A stretch of 64,000 bases of DNA from Pelagibius litoralis (GTDB lineage: Bacteria > Pseudomonadota > Alphaproteobacteria > Kiloniellales > Kiloniellaceae), in NCBI RefSeq assembly GCF_011683915.1, contig NZ_JAAQPH010000006.1:186001-250000 (forward strand), in the 5' to 3' direction. Shown piece after piece: positions 43,838-52,261 of the stretch; the first letter of the stretch is position 1; each line of letters opens with the position of its first letter. The translations under genes and the position numbers were made by a program. The notes beneath the pieces were generated by a model that saw nothing but the letters and a program-made list of their open reading frames with translations, searched no databases and was not told the DNA's origin.

Positions 43838-45388
43838 CTAGAACAGCAGCTTGGGCAGTACCGTCGCAAGCGGCTGCCACAACCAGAGGAGCAGCATGCC
43901 GAAAAGCTGCAGCAGGATGAAAGGCAGGACGCCCAGGTAAATCTGGCCGGTGGTGACCTCTTTCGGGGCCGCGCCGCGCAGGTAGAACAGCGAAAACCCG
44001 AAGGGCGGGGTCAGGAAGGAGGTCTGCAGGTTGATGGCGATCAGGATCGACAGCCAGACCGGATCGTGCCCCATGAGGATCAGCACCGGCGCCACCAACG
44101 GCAGCAGGATGACCGAGATCTCGACGAAATCGAGGAAGAAGCCCAAAACGAAAATAAGGGCCATGACGAAGAGCAGGGCGCCGTCGGCGCCGCCGGGCAT
44201 GGCGGCGATGATCTCTTCGACATGGGCATCGCCGCCCAGGCCGCGGAACACCAGCGAGAAAACGCTGGCGGTGAGGATGGTGGCGAAGATCATCGCCGTG
44301 ACCGTCATGGTGCTGGTCATCACCGGTTTCAGGATCTCGGCACGCCAGGCCCGCCGCAGCGCCTGGCCGACGGCGGCCAGAGCCACGGCCACCAGCACCA
44401 TTGCAAAGACGCCCAGCAGCCAGTCGAGTGCGCCGGTATCGGCGCGTTGCAGACGCACCGGTGCGAGACGGGCGAGAATGCCGAGGCCCAGCAGCGCCGC
44501 GCCCCCGGCATAGATCAGGTGCGGTGAGCCGCCCTGTCGCAGGGCGGCCAGCATCAGCGCGCCGACAGCGCCGACCGAGGCCGCTTCGGTGGGGGTGGCG
44601 ACACCGCCCAGGATAGAGCCGAGCACCGCGACGATGAGAACTACCGGCGGGATCAGGGCACCGAAAACCCTGCTGCGCGACGGCTGCTCTTCGGGCTGAA
44701 CCAGCGCCGGAGCATCGGTCGGAGACAGCCAGGCCTTGGCCAGCATGTAGGCGATGTAGATGGCCACCAGCAGCAGGCCGGGCAGCAGGGCCGCGGCGAA
44801 GGTCTGGCCGACGGAGATGGTGTCGATGGTGAACAGGCCCTGGCGGAACTGGGCCTGCTGATAGGCGTTCGACATGACGTCGGAGAGGATGATCAGCAGG
44901 GTCGAGGGCGGAATGATCTGGCCCAGGGTGCCGGCGGTACAGACCACGCCGGAGGCAAGGCGCGGGTTGTAGCCGTTGCGCAGCATGGTGGGCAGAGCGA
45001 TCATGCCCATGGCCACCACGGTGGCGCCGACGATGCCGGTGGAGGCGGCCAGCAGCGCGCCGACCAGGATCACCGAAACGCCGAGGCCGCCGCGCAGACT
45101 GCCGAAGAGGCGCCCCATGGTTTCCAGCAGGTCTTCGGCGATGCGGCTCTGCTGCAGCACCACGCCCATGAAGACGAAAAGCGGAATGGCGATCAGCACG
45201 TTGTTGGTCAGCAGGCCGAAGATACGTTGGGAAAGCGCGCCCAGCAGCCCGACATCGAAGACGCCGAAGGCCCAGCCCAGCGCGGCAAAGATCACCGCGA
45301 CGCCGGTCAGCGTGAAGGCCACGGGATAGCCGAGCAGGATGGCGCCGATCAGCACCGCGAACATCAGCAGGTCGAGGTATTCGATCAC
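43838..45388 (-). CDS. TRAP transporter large permease (DctM family)
   Basis: A 516-residue inner-membrane protein. It has the DctM pattern: VAFTLTGVAVIFAALGW, IPLFVFMGVVLQQS, MGMIALPTMLRNGYNPRLASGVVCTAGTLGQIIPPST and the C-terminal LQTSFLTPPFGFSLFYLRG. DctM proteins are usually about 425 residues. The excess lies around residues 290-350 (HLIYAGGAALLGLGIL...WLLGVFAMVLVAVALAAVGQ), which adds two hydrophobic segments. It forms the Na+-driven channel with the small permease, and its start overlaps that gene by four bases. TRAP systems import carboxylates; see the finding on hut context for a substrate idea. Confidence 0.9.
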   Translation of the reverse strand: MIEYLDLLMFAVLIGAILLGYPVAFTLTGVAVIFAALGWAFGVFDVGLLGALSQRIFGLLTNNVLIAIPLFVFMGVVLQQSRIAEDLLETMGRLFGSLRGGLGVSVILVGALLAASTGIVGATVVAMGMIALPTMLRNGYNPRLASGVVCTAGTLGQIIPPSTLLIILSDVMSNAYQQAQFRQGLFTIDTISVGQTFAAALLPGLLLVAIYIAYMLAKAWLSPTDAPALVQPEEQPSRSRVFGALIPPVVLIVAVLGSILGGVATPTEAASVGAVGALMLAALRQGGSPHLIYAGGAALLGLGILARLAPVRLQRADTGALDWLLGVFAMVLVAVALAAVGQALRRAWRAEILKPVMTSTMTVTAMIFATILTASVFSLVFRGLGGDAHVEEIIAAMPGGADGALLFVMALIFVLGFFLDFVEISVILLPLVAPVLILMGHDPVWLSILIAINLQTSFLTPPFGFSLFYLRGAAPKEVTTGQIYLGVLPFILLQLFGMLLLWLWQPLATVLPKLLF

Positions 45389-45894
45389 GCCGATTTCCGT
45401 TTCTCGAGAAGGGACAGCAGGTCACGCAGCATCCCGGCCAGGCCCTGCACGATCAGCAGGATGCAGAAGGCCGGGATCAGGGACTTGAGCAGGAAGGAAG
45501 CGGGTATGCCGCCGACCGAGATCGGCCCCTCCAGCACCGCCCAGGAATTGCGCACCGACGGCCAGGTGAACCACAGCAGCATCAGCAGGGAGGGCAGCAG
45601 GAAACCAAGGGCGGCGGCCAGGTCAATGACCGCGCGGCCGCGCTTTGCAAAGCGGCTGTAGAAGATATCGACGCGCACATGGGCATCGGCCAGCAGGGTG
45701 TAGCCGGCGCCCAGCATGAAAAGGGCGGCATGCATGTAGAGCACGCCCTCGTTCAGGAAGATGAAGGAGATGCCGAAGACGTAGCGCAGCAGCACCACGG
45801 CGAACTGTAACAGCACCATCAGCAAGGCGAACCAGCGCACGCCCATGCCGACAGTATGGTTCACGGCATCGAGCCGGGCGATCCAAAGCTGCAT
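45385..45894 (-). CDS. TRAP transporter small permease (DctQ family)
   Basis: A 169-residue membrane protein with four predicted spans, beginning MQLWIARLDAVNHTVGMGVRWFALLMVLLQFAVVLLRYVFG. A LYMHAALFMLGAGYTLLADAHVRVDIFY block is typical of DctQ. It partners with the large permease, whose gene overlaps it by four bases. A palindromic repeat separates it from the binding-protein gene upstream. Confidence 0.88.
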   Translation of the reverse strand: MQLWIARLDAVNHTVGMGVRWFALLMVLLQFAVVLLRYVFGISFIFLNEGVLYMHAALFMLGAGYTLLADAHVRVDIFYSRFAKRGRAVIDLAAALGFLLPSLLMLLWFTWPSVRNSWAVLEGPISVGGIPASFLLKSLIPAFCILLIVQGLAGMLRDLLSLLEKRKSA

Positions 45895-45941
45895 GGTTGG
45901 TTTCCCCGAAGCGCCGAATTAGTGACGCAATGGTCCCTGAT

Positions 45942-46049
45942 CATTCTCCGCCGTCATGCTCGGGCTTGTCCCGAGCATCCATGGTTCAGCCGCCTCGCCA
46001 CGGCGTCATGGACCCTCGGAACAAGCCCGAGGGTGACGGAAGGAGAATG
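45942..46049. repeat. Palindromic intergenic repeat, family C
   Basis: A 108-bp element with complementary ends (CATTCTCC ... GGAGAATG) and two inner hairpins (ATGCTCGGGCTTGTCCCGAGCAT, shown by arms GCTCGGG/CCCGAGC; and CCCTCGG...CCGAGGG). It lies between the TRAP binding-protein and small-permease genes. It could lower expression of the permeases relative to the binding protein. This type of sequence is common between genes in alphaproteobacteria. Confidence 0.8.
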
Positions 46050-46077
46050 ACTGCAACAACGTCGTTGCGCCAGCCTG

Positions 46078-47172
46078 CTAGTATTTATAGTCGAGTGCGC
46101 GGGCGTTCATCTGCCCGTTGTCGGCGTAGACCATGTAGTCGGCGATCGAAGAGCGGTAGGCGAGGAAACTCTCGACGGTCCGTTTCACCAGTTCGTCGTC
46201 GTCCTCCCGCAACTCGGTCATCACTTCGCCGGCGGCGTTGCCCATGGCGACGATGACGCTCTCCGGCAGCATCTTCACCTGCACGCCTTGCTCGGCCACC
46301 AGCTTCTGCAGAGCGGCGGCATGCTTGGTGGTGTACTCGGTCCAGACCGGGTTGTAGAGCGACTCGCAGGCCAGGGCGACCGCCTGCTTCAGGTCGTCGG
46401 GCAGGGCGTTGTAGGCTTCCAGGTTGACGCCGCATTCCTCCGCCGAAGAGGGCTCACCCACGCCGGGCCAGTAGTAGTTCTTGGCGACCTGATAGAAGCC
46501 GAGGGCGGAATCGGTCCAGGGGCCGATGAACTCGCCGGCGTCCAGCGCGCCGGACTGCAACGCCTGGAACATGTCGCGCCCGCCCATGGCCTGCACCGCC
46601 ATGCCGAGCTTGGCGCACATCTCAGAGGCCAGGCCGGTGGTGCGATAGCGCAGGCCCTTCAGGTCGTCGACCGAGTTGATGTCCTTGCTGAACCAGCCGG
46701 CCCACTGCGGCCCGGAGTTGCCGCAGAGGAAGGGCTTCAGGCCGAAGCGTCCGTACATTTCGTCGTAAAGCGCCTGGCCGCCGCCGTGGGTCAGCCAGCC
46801 GACCTGCTCGTCGGCGCGCAGGCCGAAGGGCTGGGAGCCGAACAGCAGGATGCCCTTGGACTTGGAACCCCAGTAGGCAGGGACGGCGTGATAGAGCTCG
46901 GCGGTGCCTTCGGAAACCGCGTCGAAGACGCCGCGACCGGGAACCAGTTCACCGGCGGCAAACAGCTTCACCTCGATGCGACCGCCGGAGAGGGCGGTGA
47001 TGCGGTCGGCCAGCAACTGTGCGGCGACGCCCGGTCCGGGCAGGTTTTTCGGCCAGGCCGTGACCATCTTCCACTGCATCTTGCCTTGCGCGATGGCCGG
47101 GGCGGCCAGAGCGGAACTCGCAGCGACCGCGGCACCGGCGCCGCCGGCTTTCAAAAATGCACGTCTCTTCAT
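46078..47172 (-). CDS. TRAP transporter substrate-binding protein (DctP/TakP-like), Tat signal
   Basis: A 364-residue periplasmic binding protein. The signal peptide has a twin-arginine motif (MKRRAFLKAGGAGAAVAASS, cleavage near AIA-QGK). The body is DctP-type: WKMVTAWPKNLPGPG, LRYRTTGLASEMCAKLGMAVQAMGGRDMFQALQSGALDAGEFIG. It resembles the 2-oxoacid-binding TakP group, where an Arg in the LRYR motif holds the substrate carboxylate. The gene begins 62 bases after the hutU stop on the same strand, so it is probably co-transcribed with hutU under HutC. That makes urocanate, histidine or a related imidazole acid a candidate ligand, by inference. Confidence 0.9.
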   Translation of the reverse strand: MKRRAFLKAGGAGAAVAASSALAAPAIAQGKMQWKMVTAWPKNLPGPGVAAQLLADRITALSGGRIEVKLFAAGELVPGRGVFDAVSEGTAELYHAVPAYWGSKSKGILLFGSQPFGLRADEQVGWLTHGGGQALYDEMYGRFGLKPFLCGNSGPQWAGWFSKDINSVDDLKGLRYRTTGLASEMCAKLGMAVQAMGGRDMFQALQSGALDAGEFIGPWTDSALGFYQVAKNYYWPGVGEPSSAEECGVNLEAYNALPDDLKQAVALACESLYNPVWTEYTTKHAAALQKLVAEQGVQVKMLPESVIVAMGNAAGEVMTELREDDDELVKRTVESFLAYRSSIADYMVYADNGQMNARALDYKY

Positions 47173-47234
47173 GTCTCGTCTCCCAAGTTAGCAACCCAAA
47201 AAGCTTTGTTTTAGTTTCCCTTAGGACCGTCGCC

Positions 47235-48917
47235 TCAGTCCAGCATCGGCAGGTTGAGTCCCTGCTCTCTGGCACAGTCTTTTGCGATTTCGTAGCCGGC
47301 ATCGGCGTGGCGCATGACGCCGGTGGCCGGATCGTTGTGCAGCACCCGGGCGATGCGCCGGGCCGCGGCTTCGGTGCCGTCGCAGACGATCACCATGCCG
47401 GAGTGTTGCGAGTAGCCCATGCCGACCCCGCCGCCGTGATGCAGCGACACCCAGGTGGCGCCGCTGGCGGTGTTCAGCAAGGCGTTCAGCAGCGGCCAGT
47501 CGGAGACGGCGTCGGAGCCGTCCAGCATGCCCTCGGTCTCCCGGTTGGGGCTGGCGACGGAGCCGGAGTCCAGGTGATCGCGGCCGATGACGATAGGTGC
47601 GGAGAGCTCGCTGCTGGCGACCATCTCGTTGAAGGCGAGGCCCAGCTTGGCGCGCTGGCCCAGGCCGACCCAGCAGATCCGCGCCGGCAGGCCCTGGAAC
47701 TGAATGCGCTCACGCGCCATGTCCAGCCAGTTGTGCAGATGGGTGTCGTCGGGGATCAGTTCTTTTACCTTGGCGTCGGTCTTGTAGATGTCCTTCGGGT
47801 CGCCTGACAGCGCGGCCCAGCGGAAGGGTCCGATGCCGCGGCAGAAGAGGGGGCGGATGTAGGCCGGCACAAAACCGGGGAAGTCGAAGGCATGCTCGAC
47901 GCCCATATCCTGGGCCATCTGGCGGATGTTGTTGCCGTAGTCGAAGGTGGGGACGCCCTGGGCATGGAAGTCCAGCATGGCGCGCACCTGCACGGCCATG
48001 GATTCCTTGGCCGCCTGCACCACGGCGTCGGGATTCCTGGTCTTCTCGTCCTCCCAGCGCTGCAAGGTCCAACCCGCCGGCAGGTAGCCGTTCAGCGGAT
48101 CGTGGGCGGAGGTCTGGTCGGTTACGGCATCGGGCCGGATGCCCTGCTCCACCATCTCCGGAAAAATCTCTGCGGCGTTGCCGAGCAGCCCGACGGAGAC
48201 GGCTTCGTCTTTGGCCTTGGCGTCCTCGATGATCGCCATCGCTTCTTCCAGGGTTGCGGCCTGACGGTCGAGGTAGCCGGTCTTCAGGCGCATCTCGATA
48301 CGGCTGGGCTGGCATTCGACCGCCAGCATGGAGGCGCCGGCCATGGTCGCCGCCAGCGGCTGGGCGCCGCCCATGCCACCCAGGCCGCCGGTCAAAATCC
48401 AGCGGCCCTTCAGGTCGCCGCCATAGTGCTGGCGCCCGACCTCGACGAAGGTCTCGTAGGTGCCCTGCACGATGCCCTGGCTGCCGATGTAGATCCAGGA
48501 TCCGGCGGTCATCTGGCCGTACATCATGAGCCCGGCCTTATCGAGCTCGTTGAAGTGTTCCCAGTCGGCCCAGTGCGGCACCAGGTTGGAATTGGCGATC
48601 AGCACCCGCGGCGCATCGGCATGGGTTGGGAAGATGCCGACCGGCTTGCCGGACTGCACCAGCAGGGTCTCGTCGTCGTTCAGGTTCTGCAGGCAGGAAA
48701 CGATGGTGTCGAAGGACTTCCAGTCCCGTGCCGCCCGGCCGATACCGCCGTAGACCACAAGCTCTTCCGGCTTCTCCGCCACCTCCGGGTCGAGGTTGTT
48801 CATCAGCATGCGAAGCGGCGCTTCGGTCAGCCAGGACTTGGCGGAGAGTTCCGCGCCATGGGGGCTGCGGATGACGCGGGCGTTGTCACGCCTTGAGTTG
48901 GTGGGAGTATCGGACAT
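47235..48917 (-). CDS. hutU: Urocanate hydratase
   Basis: A 560-residue urocanase, step two of histidine breakdown, converting urocanate to imidazolonepropionate with tightly bound NAD+. Signatures are [35 protein letters not shown] and the active-site region [22 protein letters not shown] with its catalytic cysteine. The ATG at 48917 ([16 protein letters not shown]) matches HutU N-termini; an in-frame TTG at 48926 is less likely. A perfect 18-bp HutC palindrome lies 27 bases upstream. Confidence 0.95.
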   Translation of the reverse strand: MSDTPTNSRRDNARVIRSPHGAELSAKSWLTEAPLRMLMNNLDPEVAEKPEELVVYGGIGRAARDWKSFDTIVSCLQNLNDDETLLVQSGKPVGIFPTHADAPRVLIANSNLVPHWADWEHFNELDKAGLMMYGQMTAGSWIYIGSQGIVQGTYETFVEVGRQHYGGDLKGRWILTGGLGGMGGAQPLAATMAGASMLAVECQPSRIEMRLKTGYLDRQAATLEEAMAIIEDAKAKDEAVSVGLLGNAAEIFPEMVEQGIRPDAVTDQTSAHDPLNGYLPAGWTLQRWEDEKTRNPDAVVQAAKESMAVQVRAMLDFHAQGVPTFDYGNNIRQMAQDMGVEHAFDFPGFVPAYIRPLFCRGIGPFRWAALSGDPKDIYKTDAKVKELIPDDTHLHNWLDMARERIQFQGLPARICWVGLGQRAKLGLAFNEMVASSELSAPIVIGRDHLDSGSVASPNRETEGMLDGSDAVSDWPLLNALLNTASGATWVSLHHGGGVGMGYSQHSGMVIVCDGTEAAARRIARVLHNDPATGVMRHADAGYEIAKDCAREQGLNLPMLD

Positions 48918-48943
48918 GGCAGGCAAACTCCGGATCTGGACCG

Positions 48944-48961
48944 AAGTTGTATATACAACTT
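48944..48961. promoter_or_regulatory. HutC operator upstream of hutU
   Basis: The 18-bp palindrome AAGTTGTATATACAACTT, identical to the hutH site. It is placed to repress hutU and, by read-through, the TRAP genes. Confidence 0.9.
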
Positions 48962-49001
48962 TCGCCGGAGAGTCGACGGGGAAGGGCAGGCGCGCTCCGG
49001 C

Positions 49002-49496
49002 CTAGCCGCTCCGCCCGCAACTGCGCGCGAGGATCGGGACCCATTCTTCACCCAGGTCGGCTTCCCAGAGGGCGTCGAAGCGGTCGTTGCCGGTGAAGCG
49101 GAATTCTTCGCGCACCGGCCCGCCGCTGGCGAGGACGTGGCGCATCTCGCCCTCAAGCTTTATGCGCTCGGCGGTTTCCTCCACCAGTTTCATCTCCACC
49201 GTGGCGTCGTAGGAGAGGACCCGGCGCAGGGCGAGCGGCGTCGAACCGTCGTCCAGCCAGACGTCGAGCAGGGTGGCGCCGTTGTCCTCGGTGATCTCGC
49301 CGATCAGCCAGCCGTTGCTGAGGCGGTAGTTCAGGGTCATGGCGATGGCGGCGTCGTTTTCCTGGGCCTGACAGGACCACTGGCCGACCAGCCTTTCCGC
49401 CAGCGGTGCGGCCTCGGCTTTGGCCCATGGATTGCCCAGGAACAGGGCGGCCGCGAGGACCGGGATGGCGGACTGAAGGAGGGTTCCGGGTCGCAC
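49002..49496 (-). CDS. Exported lipocalin-like hypothetical protein
   Basis: A 164-residue exported protein with a signal peptide (MRPGTLLQSAIPVLAAALFLG..., cleavage near AEA-APL). The mature part reads as alternating beta strands (LVGQWSCQAQE, LNYRLSNGWLIGEITED, VEMKLVEETAERIKLEGEMRH), like a lipocalin or heme-nitrobindin-style barrel. Two cysteines are present, one near each end. The start is GTG at 49496. Function unknown; it lies upstream of hutU on the same strand but before the operator, so it is not part of that transcript. Confidence 0.65.
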   Translation of the reverse strand: MRPGTLLQSAIPVLAAALFLGNPWAKAEAAPLAERLVGQWSCQAQENDAAIAMTLNYRLSNGWLIGEITEDNGATLLDVWLDDGSTPLALRRVLSYDATVEMKLVEETAERIKLEGEMRHVLASGGPVREEFRFTGNDRFDALWEADLGEEWVPILARSCGRSG

Positions 49497-49648
49497 GATC
49501 AGGGCTCCAAGTGACGGTTCATCGGCGACTCAGCTTCAGTCTTGTAGGGTTTTCAGGCGGGGGCGTCCAGTGATCCTGCGGAAATCGTTGCCCGGACCGC
49601 ACTCAAACGTGATTGGCGCCGGTCACCTTGCAATGGTGGACTTTGCCG

Positions 49649-50473
49649 ATGCGCTGTCTCTTGCAAAAAATCTCTCCGGTGGCGGCCTTGGCGATCTTGA
49701 TGCTGTCCGGCAATGCAACAGCAGCCGATCCCGGACTTGACCTGGTCGCCATTCCCGGCGGCAGTTTCGTGACCGGTGACGCGGGCGGCGATGCCAACGA
49801 GGTGCGGCGGCGCGTTAGCGTTGCGCCCTTCAGCCTGATGCGGCGTGAAGTGACCAATGCCCAGTTCGCCGCCTTCGCCGCGCTGAAGAACCATAGGACG
49901 GAGGCTGAATTGCGGGGCAGCGGCTATGTCTGGACAGACCGCTGGCGGTTGGCCGCTGGGGCCGACTGGCGGCGTCCACAGGGTCAGGGTTCTTCCATCG
50001 ACGGCCTGGACGCGCATCCTGTGGTGCAGGTCTCCGTCCGCGATGCCGAAGCTTTCTGCGCCCACCACGGCCTGCGTCTGCCCAGCGAAAACGAGTGGGC
50101 CTTCGCCGCCCGGGGGCCGCAGTCGCTGCGCTACGCCTGGGGCGACGTCCCGCCGGTGCAGGACGGCAAACAGCTTGTCGCCAACTTCGGGACCGAGCCC
50201 TGCTGCGCAGCGGATGACAGCGACGGCTATGCGCGCACGGCCCCGGTCGGCAGCTATCCCGCCGGGCGCTCGCCCTTCGCGCTCGACGACATGGCCGGCA
50301 ATGTCTGGGAGTGGACGGCCAGCCCGTTTCCCGGCAAGCCGGCGGAGCGGGTGATCCGCGGCGGCGGCTGGGGCAACAACCCCTACTGTCTGCGCGCCGC
50401 CTACCGCCACGGCAACCCGCCGGACATCAGCCTGGACATGGTCGGCTTTCGCTGCGCTGGGCCGCCAAGCTAA
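49649..50473 (+). CDS. Exported SUMF1/FGE-like protein lacking one active-site cysteine
   Basis: A 274-residue protein with a signal peptide (MRCLLQKISPVAALAILMLSG...) and a formylglycine-generating-enzyme (SUMF1) fold: VAIPGGSFVTGD, REVTNAQFAAF, LPSENEWAFAARG, DMAGNVWEWT and VIRGGGWGNNPYCLRAAYR...VGFRCAG. In FGE two cysteines about five residues apart form the copper site. Here the first position is not cysteine (GGGWGNNPYC), so formylglycine activity is doubtful. Non-FGE members of the fold serve other roles. The start is uncertain: 49649 is the best ATG for the signal peptide, and 49613 is also in frame. Confidence 0.78.
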   Translation: MRCLLQKISPVAALAILMLSGNATAADPGLDLVAIPGGSFVTGDAGGDANEVRRRVSVAPFSLMRREVTNAQFAAFAALKNHRTEAELRGSGYVWTDRWRLAAGADWRRPQGQGSSIDGLDAHPVVQVSVRDAEAFCAHHGLRLPSENEWAFAARGPQSLRYAWGDVPPVQDGKQLVANFGTEPCCAADDSDGYARTAPVGSYPAGRSPFALDDMAGNVWEWTASPFPGKPAERVIRGGGWGNNPYCLRAAYRHGNPPDISLDMVGFRCAGPPS

Positions 50474-50515
50474 GGGCGGCAAAAACGACTTGAAGGTAAG
50501 GTTCTTTTGTTTATA

Positions 50516-50533
50516 TAGTTATCATGATAACTA
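50516..50533. promoter_or_regulatory. Palindromic operator, probably for the adjacent MarR protein
   Basis: A perfect 18-bp palindrome, TAGTTATCATGATAACTA, lies 13 bases before the start of the monooxygenase-like gene that leads the small operon with a MarR regulator. MarR proteins bind such dyads. Autoregulation is inferred. Confidence 0.7.
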
Positions 50534-50546
50534 AATGGAGCCCGTC

Positions 50547-50840
50547 ATGCCGGAAACCTTTTCTCTCTTCGCCCGGATCGTCCCGAAGCCCGAGCACCTT
50601 GAAGATGCCCGCCAGGCGATTCAGGAGATCATCCCGGCGACGCGCCGGGAAGCGGGCTGCCGCGAATTCGTTCTGCACGAGGCCCGCGACGGCGCCGGGC
50701 ACCTCTTCCTCTATGAGACCTGGGACGACGATGCGGCGTTGGAGGCGCACTACGCTCAGCCTTACACGCTGTCGGTTTTCGAGCGTTATCGGGACTGGCT
50801 GGCCGAACCGGTGCAGATCACCAAGCTGACGCGGCTGTGA
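50547..50840 (+). CDS. Antibiotic-biosynthesis-monooxygenase (ABM) domain protein
   Basis: A 97-residue dimeric alpha+beta-barrel (ABM) protein. It reads FSLFARIVPKPEHLEDARQAIQEIIPATRREAGCREFVLHEA, then HLFLYETWDDDAALEAHYAQPY. ABM proteins include cofactor-free oxygenases and quinone or heme enzymes. I start at 50547 with GGAG six bases upstream rather than at 50535. A MarR regulator follows 13 bases later and a small membrane protein after that. The three may serve a redox or quinone stress response. Confidence 0.85.
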   Translation: MPETFSLFARIVPKPEHLEDARQAIQEIIPATRREAGCREFVLHEARDGAGHLFLYETWDDDAALEAHYAQPYTLSVFERYRDWLAEPVQITKLTRL

Positions 50841-50853
50841 GGGCGGCCTCTCT

Positions 50854-51291
50854 ATGTTTTTCCTGAAAGACCTGCCGACCCAGGACATGCTGCGGGGTTA
50901 TCAGGCACGCTTTACCGAGATGGATGCGCCGACGGTAGAGGCGGCCCTGAAGCTGCTACGCCGGGCCAGCCTTTTGCTGCGCGCTCTTGAGACTTACTTC
51001 GCCGAGCACGGTCTCTCTCAGACGCGCTTTTTGATCCTGGTTCTGCTGGACCGCGACCCGACGGTGGACGGCCTCTCGGCGACGGAGATTTCGGAGAAGC
51101 TGGATATCTCCAAGCCCATCGTCACCAACACGCTGAAGGCCCTGGCCCGCGAAGGTTTTATCCGGGTCACCGACAACGAGGAAGACCGCCGGGCCCGTTG
51201 GATCACTTTGACCCGCAAGGGCCGGGCGAGACTGCAGGCGCTGTTGCCGGGCTATTTCGAAACGATCCAGACCTTCATGGCCGAAGACTGA
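50854..51291 (+). CDS. MarR-family regulator
   Basis: A 145-residue winged-helix regulator. The recognition region is LSATEISEKLDISKPIVTNTLKALAREGFIRV, followed by the wing TDNEEDRRARWITLTRKGRA. No redox cysteine is seen. It probably represses its own operon through the palindrome at 50516-50533 and is relieved by a small ligand, as is usual for the family. Confidence 0.85.
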   Translation: MFFLKDLPTQDMLRGYQARFTEMDAPTVEAALKLLRRASLLLRALETYFAEHGLSQTRFLILVLLDRDPTVDGLSATEISEKLDISKPIVTNTLKALAREGFIRVTDNEEDRRARWITLTRKGRARLQALLPGYFETIQTFMAED

Positions 51292-51312
51292 GCGAACGCG
51301 GGTTATGCCAAG

Positions 51313-51591
51313 GTGAACAAGCGTCTGGTCTTCATGCTCGCGGTCTGGGTCTGCGTCTATCCGCTGGTCACCCTGCTGCTGTCCGCTTTGGAATGGCTCG
51401 GCCTGCAGCTTCCCCTGGCCCTGCAAACCCTGTTGCTGACCGCCGTTGTGGTGCCCGCCATGGTGTTTGTTGTTGTCCCGGGCGTTTCGCGGTTTGTTGG
51501 CGGGCCCGTTAGTCCCGGTCCCGGTCTTCCGCCGAAAAGCGCCCGCCCAGGCGGTAGCGGTCGCCGGGGTGGAGCAGGCGGGCCCAGGTGA
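51313..51591 (+). CDS. Small membrane protein resembling the C-terminal module of membrane ABM proteins
   Basis: A 92-residue protein starting at GTG 51313. Two spans are clear: RLVFMLAVWVCVYPLVTLLLSALEW and PLALQTLLLTAVVVPAMVFVVVPGVSRFVG. This strongly resembles the C-terminal membrane module found fused to ABM domains in longer proteins. It would be a split version of such a fusion, with the ABM gene at 50547. The last 30 residues (PVSPGPGLPPKSARPGG...) are encoded opposite the 3' end of hutC, and the genes overlap by 83 bases. The start codon has a weak ribosome site. Confidence 0.6.
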   Translation: MNKRLVFMLAVWVCVYPLVTLLLSALEWLGLQLPLALQTLLLTAVVVPAMVFVVVPGVSRFVGGPVSPGPGLPPKSARPGGSGRRGGAGGPR

Positions 51592-52261
51592 CCGGTCGCT
51601 TGCCGGACCAGGTGTGGCGGCGCAGCAGCAGGCAGGGGGTGCCGGCGTCGATCTCCAGCAGGCGCCGTTCCTCATCGCTGGGCAGCACCGCCATCACCAT
51701 GTGCTCGGCTTCGCTTAAGGGAGCGGCCTGCATCAGATAGTGGTTGGGTGTGATCCTGGTGAAGTCCTGGTCCATGTAGGCCGGTGCCGCCGCCGGGCTG
51801 ACGTAGCGGTCTTCCAACTGGATCGGCTGGCCGTTTTCCCGGTGAACGATGATAGAATGAAACAGCGTGTCGCCGCGTTTCAGGCCTAGCAGCTTGGCCT
51901 CGAAGGCGCGGGCCTTCTCGCGGCGCAGCAGGCAGATCTCGGCGCTGTGGTCGTGGCCACGCGCGCGAATCTCGTCGGCGATGTTGTGGATCGAGAGGAT
52001 TTCGGACTGCGGCTTGGTCTGCGCCACAAAGGTGCCGGCGCCCTGGACCCGGTCCAGCCAGCCTTCGCCGGTCAGCTCCCGCAGGGCGCGGTTCACCGTC
52101 ATCCGGCTGACGCCCTGTTCGCGGGTCAGTTCGTTCTCCGAAGGCACGCGCCCGCCCTCCGGCCAGTCACCCGCCAGGATGCGGCTGACGATGTAGTCCT
52201 TCACCTGCTGATAGAGGGGCGGGTCGTCCTGCGCGGTGGGGGCGGGGGTGGAAGGGGCCAT
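51509..52261 (-). CDS. hutC: HutC, GntR-family repressor of histidine utilisation
   Basis: A 250-residue GntR regulator of the HutC subfamily. The winged helix (about 12-80) reads LYQQVKDYIVSRILAGDWPEGGRVPSENELTREQGVSRMTVNRALRELTGEGWLDRVQGAGTFVA. The UTRA ligand domain (about 95-240) follows, with IADEIRARGHDHSAEI and LHPGDRYRLGGRFSAED near the end. HutC represses hut genes and is released by urocanate. I start at 52261; the frame runs upstream across the operator without family residues. The palindrome TTGTATATACAA occurs five times near hut and related genes in this window and is its likely operator. Confidence 0.93.
   Translation of the reverse strand: MAPSTPAPTAQDDPPLYQQVKDYIVSRILAGDWPEGGRVPSENELTREQGVSRMTVNRALRELTGEGWLDRVQGAGTFVAQTKPQSEILSIHNIADEIRARGHDHSAEICLLRREKARAFEAKLLGLKRGDTLFHSIIVHRENGQPIQLEDRYVSPAAAPAYMDQDFTRITPNHYLMQAAPLSEAEHMVMAVLPSDEERRLLEIDAGTPCLLLRRHTWSGKRPVTWARLLHPGDRYRLGGRFSAEDRDRD

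Noticed and set aside
43818-45425. A second long minus-strand frame over the TRAP permease
   Set aside because: Its translation is extremely Arg/Pro/Gly-rich, while the other frame (43838-45388) gives a proper DctM membrane protein.
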